Shown piece by piece: positions 1 to 11,728 of a stretch of 64,000 nucleotides of DNA. The notes beneath the pieces are model-generated. The model did no database searches. It had not been told where the DNA came from and saw only the letters and a list, made by a program, of their open reading frames with translations. The stretch is from Blastomussa wellsi (lineage: Eukaryota > Cnidaria > Anthozoa > Scleractinia > Plerogyridae). Numbering within the stretch: the first letter of the stretch is position 1; each line of letters starts with the position of its first letter. Location: the NCBI GenBank assembly GCA_947652115.1, contig OX393568.1, positions 16,987,971 through 17,051,970 of the forward strand, in the 5' to 3' direction. Made by a program: the position numbers and the translations under genes.

Positions 1-560
1 ACTCCTTAAGTTCTAGAAGGGCGCACACAGACATCCTATAAAATCTCGTTGGGCTCGCACAGACACCTAATCAAACATTGTTGGGCTCACCCAGATACCC
101 ACAATAATTATAAGTAGGGCTCAGACAGACTCCCACAATAATCTGTAAAAGGGCTCACGCAGACACCCAAAATAATCACTAGTAGGGCTCACACCGACAG
201 CCTTACTGATCCAACTTGGGCTCACACAGATACCCAAACTAAACTGTAGAAGGGCTCGCACAGACACCCAAAAAATAATCTCAGGTAGGGCTCACACAGA
301 CACCCCTTCGATCCACTTGAGGTCACACAGAAACCCACATAAAAGGGCTCACACAGACACCCCAAAATAATCACAAGTAGGGCTCGCACAGACACACTAA
401 CTGATCCACTTGGGCTTACAGAGATACCTACAATACACTTTAGTGGGGCATCCCCAGACACCCTTCTGATCCACTTGGACTCAGACAGACACCCAAAGTA
501 ATCACTAGTTGGGCTCACACAGACACCAACAATAATCTCAATTAGGGCCAGCACAGACAC
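1..560. repeat. Degenerate tandem repeat (minisatellite)
   Basis: About 15-17 imperfect copies of a ~33 bp unit built around GGGCTCACACAGACACCC, followed by an A/T-rich spacer such as AAAATAATCA. Copies vary by substitutions and small indels, so the array is old. An open frame exists on the minus strand only because the repeat has few stops; I do not call a gene. A weak continuation (one or two units) starts the duplicated segment that follows. Confidence 0.85.
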
Positions 561-1117
561 TTTTTATGACCCTTGCAGCCTTGCACAGATACCCAAAAAC
601 TCAAGCTGGTCTTACGCAAACAAAATTTTTTTTCTTGGGCTCAAAAAGATGCACAAAATGGCCTACAAATAAATACCATTTACTCTTGACATGTCCCCTG
701 GCACCAAGGTAGCATATAGGGCCTCAAACAAAATAAATACATGCCCCCAATCTTTAAAACAAATAACAAAAACACAACCTTGGAAATTTAAAGTAAAATA
801 CCCACAAACAGTGAAGGGGTCACTACCTGCGAAACCAAAGGGATACAAAAATTTTTAACACACTGAATAGAAACCAAACCAGAACGACTGAAAGTAAGAA
901 TGGAATAAAATGATAGTAAACATTGCTGCCGAAAAGGTGTGAAAACCACATGCGAACGAAAGAACGACGAAACAACAAAATAGGGAAAACAACGAGGACC
1001 CAGCAAACTTTCCCAACAAACAACCAAAACTGCAAGAGCCCTATTGAAAAATCAAGTGAAGGGGCAACAAGTGAAATGGAAACGAACCTGCAGAGTATCA
1101 TCAACCGAAGAGGAAAG
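541..1117. repeat. Duplicated segment, copy 1 (partner at 6848-7433)
   Basis: This segment, from the motif CAGCACAGACACTTTTTATG to CAACCGAAGA, recurs at 6848-7433 in the same orientation with only scattered differences, including a ~17 bp insertion in the second copy near 7180. In the second copy the sequence runs on into the tail of the DNA polymerase gene. Copy 1 is therefore best read as a detached piece of the same virus-like element's flank. No gene is called inside it. Confidence 0.8.
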
Positions 1118-1570
1118 TAACCAGTGATTATCTAAAAGTAGCTTATTGCTGATCCTATGATTGTAGTAGTTGCGGGATAACTAAACGATAAGGTTACTGC
1201 AAGTCGCTTTTATAATGCGCGGCTACGTGATTATACCTGGGGCATTGTTCAAAAGTGTGAGGAAGGAAGAAACTCATGACCATTCCGTAAACAACAAATT
1301 TCGCTGTGAGCAAATTCCTAGCTAAAGCATCATTCAACACTAAGCACATTCTACTAGTGGAGATTATTGCTATTATCACTAGAAATTAAACCTTGTTAAA
1401 AACATAGGAAATAGCAGAGGTGTGTCAAAACTAACAGTCACCGTTGGTACCTTTGTCTTTTTTAGCTTACAGCTGATGTTTGCTAGACGATGATACTTGA
1501 CACCAAACAGCATGTGCTTGCAGATTGTACGCACTATAAGTAAATTTGGAATCTAACATTGAGATTTTAA
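1118..1570. other. Non-coding stretch, nothing recognised
   Basis: No ORF, RNA gene or repeat could be supported here. It separates the duplicated segment from the split direct repeats of the DIRS-like element and may include the element's terminal region. Confidence 0.4.
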
Positions 1571-1893
1571 CAAGGAGTTTATGTCAATGAAACGAAACTA
1601 AGATACACGAGCTAAAGACAATACAACTCCAACACCTTAAGGGTGGTAGGGATAGGGTAACGAAATTAAGCTTGACCGCGTTTCAAGAGATTATGACTGA
1701 CTGATAGAAACATGTACAATGATTTTATAATGGTTATGACATCATAGCATTTAACAGTTAACCATCCTCACAGGGTGACGATTGACACAATTGTTTACAT
1801 TTAACCACAGACCACGAGTTTGGAAACAAGGAGTTTATTGTCAATGAAACAAAACTAAGATACACGAGCTAAAGACAATACAACTCCAACACC
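1571..1893 (-). repeat. Split direct repeats at the DIRS-like element's 3' end
   Basis: The ~65 bp block containing AAGATACACGAGCTAAAGAC occurs at 1571-1636 and again at 1828-1893, differing by a few bases. A ~190 bp unique spacer separates them. Such nested direct repeats are known from PAT/Ngaro elements, where they allow circle formation and recombinase-driven insertion. Their role here is inferred from position. Confidence 0.65.
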
Positions 1894-1987
1894 CAAACCC
1901 AAACGAGAAGGTGGTCTGTGTTTAAAGGCAAATGTATGTACAAAATCGTGTGAGATAGAGGAAGAAAGACCAATTAATGGACTAAAA

Positions 1988-2738
1988 CTAAAATTTAAAT
2001 GAAGACAATTGATGAATTTTCGCGGCCATAGAATCAACCGCCCAACGCTTCTGAGCTGGGGACATCTCTAAATAAACTAAATAAGCGTCGCTGCTCCAAT
2101 CCCCCTGAAACTTAATATGTTCTGCTGGAACATGGCACTCAAAAGCAAACGTGGCACTGCCTCGCCGAAAACTATGGGGCGAGTAAGCTTGCGGGTCTAA
2201 ATCTAATGCTGCAATCACCCGTGCTAAAAAACTGGAAAAGTGACAAACGTAAGAGGACGGGGAGTATGATCAACGCCTGAACAAAGGGAAAAAAGTGGAT
2301 CCGGTGGGCGAACTGCGTTGAGGCGAAGATGATGTTCAAGAGCCGCGACAGGGCAAAGCGGAGAACCTGGGATACAGGGAGTGGAACGCGTAAAGCCCGC
2401 TGGAAAAACTGAATGGTCTTAGTCGCGCGAGTGTTGAGAAAAGCTCTGTGCTGTGACATGTGAAAGTCCGAACGCCGTGGGACTTTGGGAGAAATAACAA
2501 GAGCTGATGGAACAACCAAATTAGACTTTCGTAAAAAAGAAAAGAATGCTACTAGAAACAAAGCCCGCATGGCTGCCTGGAGCGGCTGAGTGGCGTCGAA
2601 CATAGAAACTATACGCAAAAGTAGAATGGGTGTGATGGCTAGTTTGTGCGCTGGAGCAGCCCCCAAAAAACGCTTACATCCGCGTAACGCTAACTGAAAA
2701 GAATACAAATTTTCCCACCCGGGTTGAAAACCAAACAA
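1988..2738 (-). pseudogene. Tyrosine recombinase of DIRS-like element, frameshifted
   Basis: The upstream part (2738-2172) contains a segment resembling the first catalytic box, with FFSFLRKSNLV. The downstream part (2218-1988) contains HSFRRG, the H-x-x-R box, followed by DAYLVYLE with the likely nucleophilic tyrosine. The two parts lie in different frames, so at least one frameshift near 2200 breaks the gene. In this family the enzyme inserts a circular DNA intermediate by site-specific recombination rather than by DDE integration. The N-terminal portion upstream of 2738 is not readable as an ORF. Confidence 0.7.
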
Positions 2739-3223
2739 ACGATGATAATGCTTAATTGTAGAGATATGATTCTGGACGGTCCCATAAGAACGACCCGTAG
2801 CCTAAAGAAAAGAAATGTATCTTAAAATGGTTTCAGGTTGGACCGGAAACGGTCGCACGCCGAGATTGCTACAAAACTGTGTAAAAATACGAAAATGTGA
2901 CTGCATATTTTTATGCGTCGTTGCAGCGTGAGCTAACCTAATTAGCCTATGCGAAAAACTATCTAAAAACTTGAGACCTTGTGTGCTTCCTAGAAAACAA
3001 GGAAAGGAAAAAAAAAATTATATGAGCAAACAGCCTAAAACAAAGTAAATACCTACATAGCAATATTAACTTGCATACTCTACGCGAAAGATAGAATTAC
3101 TGAACTTGAAAATTAAAATAATCCCTGGATACGGTTTAAAAAGTGTACTGTCTGCCTAAGCGGGCAGCAGATTCATAAAAGAGTTCGTGATAAGCAAAGT
3201 CTGTGCGCCAACGGCTTAGCGCA

Positions 3224-4867
3224 TCAGCTTAGCGCATCAGCTAAAACGTTATGGACGCCTGGAATGTGACGAGCAGTCAATTCGTAATCATGGACCGCAG
3301 CTGTGAACCATAGTTCCCGTAAACAACGTTGCATGAAGGGATCCTTCGAAGAACCAGAGTTGACAACTGTAACAGCTGCTTCGTTGTCGCATGACACACG
3401 GAATTTGCGGTGGGAAAGCTTGGAAGCCCAAAACTTGACAGCTACAACAATAGTGTAGAGTTCTAAAGCGGTGATATGCCCGGCACTGCGCACAATGTCC
3501 TCGGGAAACTCGCACGTGAAACATTCGTTAAGACAGGTCGCTCCGCCAGCGTGCAATGATGCATCCTGTGTAAACTGAAGATCGTCGAATTCCCAGTGAA
3601 AAGGTTTGATGAGTGAAGTGCCATTGAAAATTGGTAGGAAATCCAGCCACCAGGCTATGTCAGCTTTCATGTCCGCTGAGACTGGAAGTCATGCGCGTGT
3701 TGATGGAGAAGCACGTAGACTGTTCAATAAATGCGACATAAAAATGTGACCCGGTTTGACACAAACGGTCACGAAAGAGAGTTTGCCGAGAAGAGACTGC
3801 AATTGCTTTAAGGTGTAAGATTTGCGAGAAGACCAAGAAGACAGTTCAGAGAGCAGATCCTTGACTCGGGTTTCCGTGACTGAGAGCGTAAAATGATCAG
3901 AATCAACCTCCACACCAAGACAAACCATGTTGGTAGGAGGTGGGCAGTCTTTGTCAGGTGAAGTCTGCAGTTCGAGCTCGTGAAGTAGATCCTGTAAAGT
4001 CTGAAAAGCCAGTGAAGCCCTCTCTGGGGTGTCGGCGCCGTAAAAATCATCGAGATAAACGTCAGCGAAGAAACCGAGTTCAGTAAAACAAGGAACTACT
4101 GCTTTAGTTGTTCTCTGGCAAATCATGGCGGATGTCCTCAATCCGAAAGGACAACGAGTGTCAAAGTAGAGCATGTTCTTATGGCAGAAGCCGAGATAAA
4201 AGTAATCCTTAGGGTCAATGGGTAACTGGCGATACGCGCGCTGAAGATCAAGCTTGTACAGTAAACAACCCCTGCCGTGTTGTGAGATAAATTCGCAAAG
4301 CCGGTCGATGCCAGGAAGTCGTAGCTTGTAATGTTCGTCTAAATATCTGTTGATGGGAATACCACTATTAACCAAGCAGGACGGGGGAAAACTCAAATCC
4401 GTGACCACGCGTCTTTTCGTTGAACCACGCTTCGGTATGGTCTGCAGAGGAGAACAGATTAGAGGCCGTGGCAGAGGATTATGAATAAAAGGACCAGCAA
4501 TAGCGCCATGCTCAAGTTCGGTAGCAATGTAAAAATCGACATGCTCGGAGTAGGAAAGCGCAGAAGGGTGATTAGAAGATGAGTCGCGTAACTTGTCGGC
4601 AGTGTAATTTATCAGCCATCCATAGCGTAAGAATTTAACAACATTTGAATCATGATAATCTCGTAATCTTAAATCCCAAGCCGTGATATTGAGGGGCGTG
4701 TCGGCAGGAACCTTTGCCCCGAACGCGTTAGGCAAGTCATGTTTTGATGCTAAAATATGTTTAATGATCTGCGAAACCGATGCTAAACAGTCCGAGGAAG
4801 AAGTTGTTGAAGCGTCAGCCGTAAGACTGTCCGTATCTAAAACATCCTGAGTTCTTTGTAGGGCCAT
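3224..4867 (-). pseudogene. Reverse transcriptase-RNase H of DIRS-like element
   Basis: The N-terminal 392 codons carry reverse transcriptase motifs: LYKLDLQRAYRQLPI (motif A, with catalytic Asp) and FADVYLDDFYG (motif C, LDD in place of YxDD). After an in-frame TGA near 3686 the frame stays open and encodes an RNase H-like domain with the acidic positions in ALELYTIVVA and SCDNEAAVTVVNSG. A single in-frame stop thus splits what should be one polyprotein. It starts 9 bp after the end of the Gag-like ORF. Function by family: copies element RNA and removes the RNA strand. Confidence 0.8.
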
Positions 4868-4876
4868 ATCCTGTAG

Positions 4877-5926
4877 TCAAATGGAGTTTTGGGGCGGAAT
4901 CGGGTTTCTCCTTTTCGGGCAGTGCAACATGGGATGGTCTCTGGTGCAGACGCGACATTTGTGACGGGCATTGAAAATGTCTAGATTGGATTTGTCACAA
5001 GAGCACGAGCCATAGTAATTCCATTGACGACATGATTTTTCCTCTTCGGGTTTTACTGGTGGACGCTGTTGTGAAGGAGACGCTTGAATGGGAGACGAGA
5101 CCAGGTTGGCGTTGAAACCGTACTGAGAAGAGCGAAGATCGGAATGCTTGAAAAAGGTAACTGCCTTATCCCTAATGTCGCTGGAGCTTGTCCATTCCAG
5201 ATGCCATAACTCGATCTGCTGTGTGATGTGCGAATGAAAAGAACGCACACTTGACCAGGAGTAACTTGATGCCTTGAGCATCAACAACTAGAGGTAGTCA
5301 AGCATAGCAGATTTCTTAGCAATATCATAGGATTTGATCATTGCTAAAAAACCCGCTACAAACTGTGGTAAATCAATCTTGTCATATTCGATACTATTGC
5401 TGGTACCTGGGGCGAATTCGTGTGGCCAGTCAACAGCACGCTTCTTCCTATTCACTCCAGCAGACGCAGATGAACTTGTTTTCTCGCCAGGTTCGCCATC
5501 AGGAGAAGAACTGGGGGCGTGGCGCAGACGTAAGGCTTCGAGCTCTAAAGCAAGCTTCTCTTTCTGTAACTCGACTAGGCGAATCTCCTGCTGGAGGTCT
5601 CGCTCTGGAGAAGCTGATGGTTGTGGAGGCTGATGATGAGTGCTTTTAGACTGCGGAATCTTGGTTGGCTTATGGTCCGGAGGAGAGAGATCGTCTTGAC
5701 CTAGTTCGTAAAGATGGAGGTCAAGGAGCTTGCTCTGGAGCTCAGCATACTGGCGACCAGAATCTGGTACCTTCGTAGATTGCTTAGAAGACGCGCGCTT
5801 AACTTTTCTTTTTGTTTCTTTCTGATCTCGACCTTGCAAGTCAGAAAATAGCGAAGGTGAGGGTAAAAGGTCGCCAGATAGCGCAAACCAATTGCCTGTG
5901 TCATTACCTTGACTAAGCAGTCCCAT
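4877..5926 (-). pseudogene. Gag-like ORF of DIRS-like element, amber-interrupted
   Basis: Two open stretches (5926-5288 and 5287-4877) are in the same frame, separated by one TAG near 5288. The first part has a charged coiled-coil-like segment rich in Glu, Lys and Leu. The second ends in a Cys/His cluster (CRQWNYYGSCSC ... CRVCTRDHPMLHCPKR) that looks like a Gag-type nucleic-acid-binding zinc knuckle. Position directly upstream of reverse transcriptase supports a Gag-like role. Homology is inferred from order and motif; I do not recognise the N-terminal half. Confidence 0.6.
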
Positions 5927-5979
5927 TTAGAATTTTAAGACTTTGTGTTTCTTGTGATGCAGTAGCTGATGCTCTGTAG

Positions 5980-6029
5980 GATGTCCTCCTTTTATCAATT
6001 TAATGATGTCCTCCTTTTATCAATTTAAT
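5980..6029. repeat. 25 bp perfect direct duplication
   Basis: The 25 bp block beginning GATGTCCTCCTTTTATCAAT occurs twice back to back (5980-6004 and 6005-6029). It sits at the junction between the DIRS-like element and the MULE relic. It may be a slippage duplication or a trace of the insertion event. Confidence 0.85.
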
Positions 6030-6537
6030 GACACGGCCAAATGACTTGTCACAGGAAAATTGGCCAGATTAAAAATGCAGCCATCCACTAGCTTATTGAC
6101 TTTCCCTTTGGGGTGAAGTATTTTAGTAACATGATGAAAGGCTTCTTGGAACATGTTTGTGTTCATGGTGGTTTTTATCCTGAAGGAGAATGCCCACTGG
6201 TCCTTTCTGCTTGGCCACTCAGATTCACTTTCCAGTCGTTTTAAAAGGCCAGTCAGGCAATCCTTGAAACAAGCTTGAGTACATGACATGGTCTGTTCAA
6301 GACAGGTTCTAAACACTTTTACACCTTACTTTCCACTGTGTAACATTGCCTACCTTTTTTATAAACTCTGCCTTCCACTTCTTGTTCACATGCCATGTAA
6401 AAAAAGAAGCTTTGCCTTGAGCCCTCATTCATGATGGCAACCCGTGCATTATCCAGCTGCTTTGCCATGTCATTCATGAAATACTGACTCTCAGTGTTAC
6501 TCCATCTTTTCTTTATAGCCTTGATGAAAATTACCAT
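6020..6537 (-). pseudogene. MULE-type transposase relic
   Basis: The upstream piece (6537-6319) includes FIKAIKKRWSN and YFMNDMAKQLDNA, matching the region around the second catalytic Asp (FMSDDA-like) of animal MULE transposases. The downstream piece (6316-6020) includes WAFSFR and NTNMFQEAFHHVTKIL, the characteristic WA..R....NTNM..E.FH segment, then GKVNKLVDGCI. The pieces are in different frames, and the expected CxWHV signature is degraded. This is a decayed fragment without visible ends. Confidence 0.6.
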
Positions 6538-6847
6538 GGTGGCAAAGTAATCATGACTTGATTGGCACCATGCTTGGAGTTAACAAAGCCATACAATAAC
6601 TGGATTATACAACCCAGCTTTAAAGTCCTGGGTGCAAGTAATAATTTTGTTATAGCGGACCCGCCAAGCAGAGCCCCATACTCATATGGAAAGAAAAGGA
6701 AACCCATGAGTTAATTTTCTCATGGTTATCATGGCTAGTGGTATTGCTCGTGGGCGTGTATGCACGACGACGGCGACGATAGTCGCGCAACATGGCGGCC
6801 ATAAATAGTCATGCCTTGTCAGCCTTGTCAGGCTTATCAGGCTTATC
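6538..6847. other. Non-coding stretch
   Basis: No gene is supported. A short ~9-10 bp direct repeat (CAGGCTTATC) lies at 6829-6850, just before the second copy of the duplicated segment. Confidence 0.4.
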
Positions 6848-7433
6848 AGGCCAGCACGGACACTTTTTATGACCCTTACGGGCTCGCACAGATACCCACA
6901 AACTCAAGCTGGTCTTACGGAAACAAAATTTTTTTCTCGGCCTCAAAAAGATGCACAAAATGGCCTACAAATAAATACCATTTACTCTTGACATGTCCCC
7001 TGGCACCAAGGTGGCATATAGGGCCTCAAACAAAATAAATACATGCCCCCAATCTTTAAAACAAATAACAAAAACACAACCTTGGAAATTTAAAGTAAAA
7101 TACCCACAAACAGTGAAGGGGTCGCTACCTGCAAAACCAAAGGGATAAAAAAATTTTTAACACACTGAATACAAACTGACAGAAAAAATGCGCAAACCAA
7201 ACCAGAACGACTAAAACTAGGAATGGAATAAAATGATACTAAACATTGCTGCCGAAAAGGTGTGAAAACCACATGCGAACGAAAGAACGACGAAACGACA
7301 AAATAGGGAAAACAACGAGGACCCAGCAAACTTTCCCAACAAACAACCAAAACTACAAAAGCCCTATTTAAAAATCAAGTGAAGGGGCAACAAGTGAAAT
7401 GGAAACGAACCTGCAGAGTATTATCAACCGAAG
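6848..7433. repeat. Duplicated segment, copy 2 (partner at 541-1117)
   Basis: Same ~580 bp as at 541-1117. Here the similarity stops where an exon-like sequence on the minus strand begins (GTTGATAATACTCTGCAG followed by GTTCG, a plausible splice donor). This ties the duplicated non-coding DNA to the downstream flank of the DNA polymerase gene, and suggests it belongs to the virus-like element rather than to the DIRS element between the copies. Confidence 0.8.
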
Positions 7434-7581
7434 ACGCTGCACTCCCAGATTCATCTTGTGTCGCTGAGTTAATTTGAACGTTTGAAGGATTTAGCTGTAG
7501 GATTGACAGAAGATCCTTGAGCTTCGTTCTCCGCCGGTTGTTGAGACTGTAGAGGCAGCACAGTTTGTTTCTCGGGATCAC
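7424..7581 (-). pseudogene. Tail of the DNA polymerase gene or a small downstream exon
   Basis: The open frame contains VIPRNKLCCLYSLNNRR and a Ser/Asp-rich stretch, and ends at CTGCAG/GTTCG, which could be a splice donor. It follows the polymerase palm-thumb ORF directly but in another frame. I do not recognise the sequence. It may be the frameshifted C-terminus of the polymerase or an unrelated exon. Confidence 0.3.
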
Positions 7582-10159
7582 TTTGAGTTTCTCTGTAGCT
7601 GGATTTCTTGTGAAAAATTTGGGTCTCGCACAGTTACTCTTCTTGGTTTTGGTTGAGGATCCGTTAGTTCTTCAAGCACGTTTGCTTTGAGTACTTCATA
7701 GTTTAATTGTGAGGAACCTCTAACAGATTTCAGGGAAAAGCCTCGCACCTTGCAACATATCGCGTTTTGATCTGTTTTGAAACCGTAATTCTTTGGTCCG
7801 CCAGATACAAATTCAACAATGAAATCATTCGGCCTGTCTTTGTGTTCAATCTCGTTTGTCATTTGACCGAGATAATCCCCCAGTGGAATGTCTGGCTGGC
7901 CTGGAGCCCACTTGTAAACAACAGAGTCAGTATCAAAATAAATTACTTGGCGTTGTAAGTACTTGAGGAAAGAATAAAGTTTAAGTCTCGCCCAGCAGGT
8001 TGTGAATGCTGCAATGAATATATTTCGTTTGCCGTTGTCAACTTGGTTTGAGGAGATGTTGGAGTGAAGAATCTCAAGTGTTTCTTCATTGCAAATGCGA
8101 ATCTGTTGAATGTCACGTAGCGGGTCAGACACTATGTGAAATAGACCCACCGGTAAATGTACTGTTGTTGTTTGGGGTTTTTGAAGGTTTTCTCCAAATT
8201 TTCCCCAAAATGAATTGAGCATGAGTTTTGCAGTGGCTTTTCTGCCTGGACTTTTCGCAATGTCAACGAGATGGATCCCTTCTCGTTCATGGTAGTCTTG
8301 TTTGTATTTGTTTGGCAATTCATCTGTTGTAGCCCATTGTGGGTAACCTGATGATTCTTGTTTAAGTTTTAACCATGTGTCAACATACGGTTGAAATAAT
8401 CCCATTTGTCTTTGTTTTTCAGGAAAATGCCAAACTTCATGAATTCGTATTAGTTTATATCCTTGTTTGAGTGCTTCCATCAATTCTGGTGTGCACCATA
8501 TTCCTTGCAGAACTCGCTCTTGTTCAGTGTGACTGCATGTCTTACTTCTGTCAAGAAATGGTTTAGACATTTCTGTTGGTACACATTTGCTGCAAAGCGG
8601 GAATACAAGTTTGCCGTTGGTGCGATACGGTAGAACCGGGTGGTAAAGATCAAATGGTGGAAGAATTGTGACATGTGCTATTCCAAAATAAGCTCTAATG
8701 TTCTGATTTTGAGGATTTGTGAGGATTTGCGGGTGACCTGTCGGGTATGCGCAATCCTTGTTAACCCACGGGTAAAGTGAAGTGACATCAATGTATTTGA
8801 TTTGTTCTTGTTTTTGAGCATCCGTTTTTGAAAACAGTTTTACAGCATTTGTGCGCCCGCCGAAGAAAGCATCTCGCTGATTTAGTGCACGTTGAACAAC
8901 ATTGTGTTCGAGAAAGTGTTGTAATTCTGTCACAGTTTTGACGTTGCGGTCCCATTCACATTCCCAGATTGATTAAACGTTGTATCCCGCTTTGAAAAGG
9001 ATTTGTTCTTTTGCTATGGTTGCTTCATAGAGTTCTTGCATTGTTTGATCACTATTTGCAAAACTGTGTGAGGTTCTTTTGGGAAAGCAATTTGGACATC
9101 CGTGGAGTAAACATCCATGAAATTCATACACCGTGTTTGTTAGAGGGTCATATCCATCAACCAAATAAGTGGATGCAGGTGTTAATACGCGTACTTCCCC
9201 GCCATTTCTACTGTGCTTTATTTGATCTTCCGGATTTTTCGGGGTTGTTACTTCGTAATCTGCTCTCACACCACGCTAACCAGTTGAGAGCTTTCAAGGA
9301 TTGGTTTGAGGTAGCACCAAACCAACCTTTTGGCGGTTCCACTGCAATTTGATTTGGTTGCAAGAGTTTTTCTCTCCAATACCTATTGCATGCCGATGCA
9401 ATAGTGATGCACTTTTCCATTGGATTGAAGTTGGCATGAGAAGCAAATTCTGTTTGGAAACGAGTACATCCTTCTTTTAACAACTTTACATCCGATTTAC
9501 AGTATGCCAACATTTCTTTTTGCATGTCGAATTTGTAGTTTTGTTCAATTTTTTGTTTATACCATTGGTGGAATTCCGCTTTTTTTTTGAAGACATGCTA
9601 TCGGGGTCGTAGTAGTCAGGGTGGGGCATTGGTCCGATGTAGGTCTGACTTGTCAATGTGTTGAACTTGTGCGGGAAGAAACCTTTTTGAAGTTCTTTTA
9701 TGCCGAGAGAATCGATGAATTGGATTTCTCCTGTTGTTAGAGACATTACTTTGGTACCATTGCAGATTTGATCTTCAATTCGTCAATGCGTTGCTTGCAA
9801 GTGTTGAAGTACAAACATGCCATCATATCCTTTGAAGTTATGAAAAACACATTTTACTTTTCGTTCATCACCGTACTCATCAACACTTAATTCGTCAAGG
9901 AAATCCATCATTTGTTCAGTACAGTCTGTTCCGTAAAAAGAGATTGTTTCATAATTTTCTGCTGTTTTGAGACAAATTAGAATTGGTTTTTGTTCACCTT
10001 CTGAGTTTGATGCAGCCTCATAGTCAGCATAGACAAAAGTCGGTTGCGGTTTTTCCACCCGGACATTTTCATCATCTTCAATTTCGACTACTGTGCGAGT
10101 TCCAACTTCCTTTGCATTTACTTTGTGTAATCAAGGTTCGTCCTCATCATCATCGATTG

Positions 10160-10750
10160 TTTGTATGTAGCATTTGTGAGTGTCTAATTTTACTTTCTTC
10201 CCGCAAAAGATGCAAATGTATCAACCACATTGGTGTTTGGGTTTAGATCCACCTCTTTTTGCATCTTTGGGTGCTGCCTCAACCACCTTTTTGCAACAGA
10301 GATAGCACAACCACCTTCTTGAGCAGAGAGAGCGTTTAGTTTTTGTTCCGTGAAGGTGAGTGTTATAGCATGTTTCCCCATAAAAATTTCTGTGACAAAT
10401 TTTGCAGAGCCAAGATGGTGATGTTGTTGTGTCCTTTTGGTAATCTGGGCAATTTAGTTTTTCACACTGGAGACACCTTCGCTTTCCGCAAGCATGTTCT
10501 TCAGCACGTCAAAACCTTTATTGCACACGTGACAAAAGTAAGAGCGTGACAGGAAGCCACCAAAGGAGGTGCAACCGTGATGGTGATTGTCAACTTTGAT
10601 TAATAACACTTTTTTGTCCCTGTCAGGTCCCGAATAAACAATACAGTGAGGGTAGTCGACGGATAACACTTTGATTTGTACATCCGGTAAAACAGCTTGG
10701 AATTTTTTGAGTTCCTCTATTCCGCGTGGTCCTTGGTCTACACCAGCTAA
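10160..10750 (-). repeat. Second copy of the zinc-rich N-terminal module in the polymerase gene
   Basis: Encodes LAGVDQGPRGIEELKKFQAV, then GGFLSRSYFCHVC, CxxC/H clusters and finally HKCYIQ, in the same order as the module at 10825-11430. The two copies are ~670 bp apart and clearly diverged at both DNA and protein level. Part of this copy (10450-10190) is out of frame. Confidence 0.7.
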
Positions 10751-10824
10751 AATATTTAATTGTTTTGCTTCTTTGAGTTGAAGGGGTCTTCCCTTGGGCT
10801 CGTCTTTTTCTGGGTCTACGGGTT

Positions 10825-11430
10825 GGATGTAGCATTTGTGGGAGTCCAGCTCCACCTCTTTTTCACAGAAAGGGCACTTGTCCCACCCGCACTTGTGTTT
10901 ATGCCGCGGTTGTCCACGTTTCTTTTCTTTGGAGGCAGCGTTGTAGGTCTTGCAACAGGAAAGACACTTTTTCTTGGTTGTGCACAAGGAATGGCTCTTC
11001 TCTGTTTCTTTAACGTGTGACGTGAAACAGGTCTGTCCAAAGAAACCACGATGGCAGAGGTTGCAGGAAAGAGATGGTCGAGGGAACGTACTGGGTGGAA
11101 GAGCTGCTTTGGCCGAGGTGAAGTCCAGGCACTTGGTCTTGGTCGGCACCATTTACCTTTGCACAGATGATTGTTTACGTCGTTATCGTAGCCTCGATCG
11201 CAGTCGTGGCAAAAGTACGAGCGTGACAGGAAACCGCCATACGAGTTGCACCCGTGGTGGTGCGCGTCTACCTTGAGGAGGAGTATCTGTTTGGGGGCAG
11301 GTGGTCCAGCAAAGACGATGCAATGGGGTCGGTCCACGGACATTACTTTGATCTGGTAGCTGGGAAGAACCGCTTGAAACTTTTTGAGCTCCGCAATACC
11401 GCAAGGGCCTTCGGGTACACCGGCCAGCTG
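10825..11430 (-). repeat. First copy of the zinc-rich N-terminal module in the polymerase gene
   Basis: Encodes LAGVPEGPCGIAELKKFQAV, GGFLSRSYFCHDCDRGY, a series of Cys/His pairs (CNLCHRGFFG, CLSCCKTY, CPFCEKEVELD) and HKCYIQP. A single open frame passes from the end of this module into the start of the second copy. A frameshift near 11150 breaks this copy. Confidence 0.7.
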
Positions 11431-11548
11431 GTGTAAGTCCTTGGCTAGACGTGTCTGTACGGGATAACCGTTTCTCAAGTTCTTGTAGTTCAAACCACGA
11501 GACCCTTTGTCGGCATAGGCACGCATGGTGACAATGGCTCTGGCACAG

Positions 11549-11683
11549 CATAACTCTGATTCAGCATAACTCAGATTCGCTCCGACGAAGGGCTAACGCT
11601 CGAAACATCAGCTCTTGAATCTCTTTACGGTGGCCAATTGACATTATCAACCCAGTTGATAAAACCAAATTATATTGTTATAC

Positions 11684-11728
<45 letters not shown>

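Larger units (their letters stand above)
1571..5995 (-). mobile_element. DIRS-like tyrosine-recombinase retrotransposon, decayed
   Basis: On the minus strand the order is Gag-like ORF, reverse transcriptase plus RNase H, then tyrosine recombinase. This order, with a recombinase instead of a DDE integrase, defines the DIRS/Ngaro/PAT order of retroelements. The downstream end carries two near-identical ~65 bp direct repeats (1571-1636 and 1828-1893), as in split-direct-repeat elements. All three coding modules are broken by stops or frameshifts, so the copy is dead. The interval 2740-3220 between recombinase and RNase H holds only decayed sequence, presumably the recombinase N-terminus. The 5' boundary near 5990 is approximate. 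Confidence 0.75.

Noticed and set aside
1..560. CRISPR-like appearance of regular short repeats with spacers, and a 112-codon open frame
   Set aside because: Spacers are themselves repetitive, repeats are degenerate, and the DNA is eukaryotic; the frame is a by-product of repeat composition.
5334..5649. Two ~100-codon plus-strand frames over the Gag-like ORF
   Set aside because: Antisense shadows of the Gag-like reading frame; composition is not protein-like.
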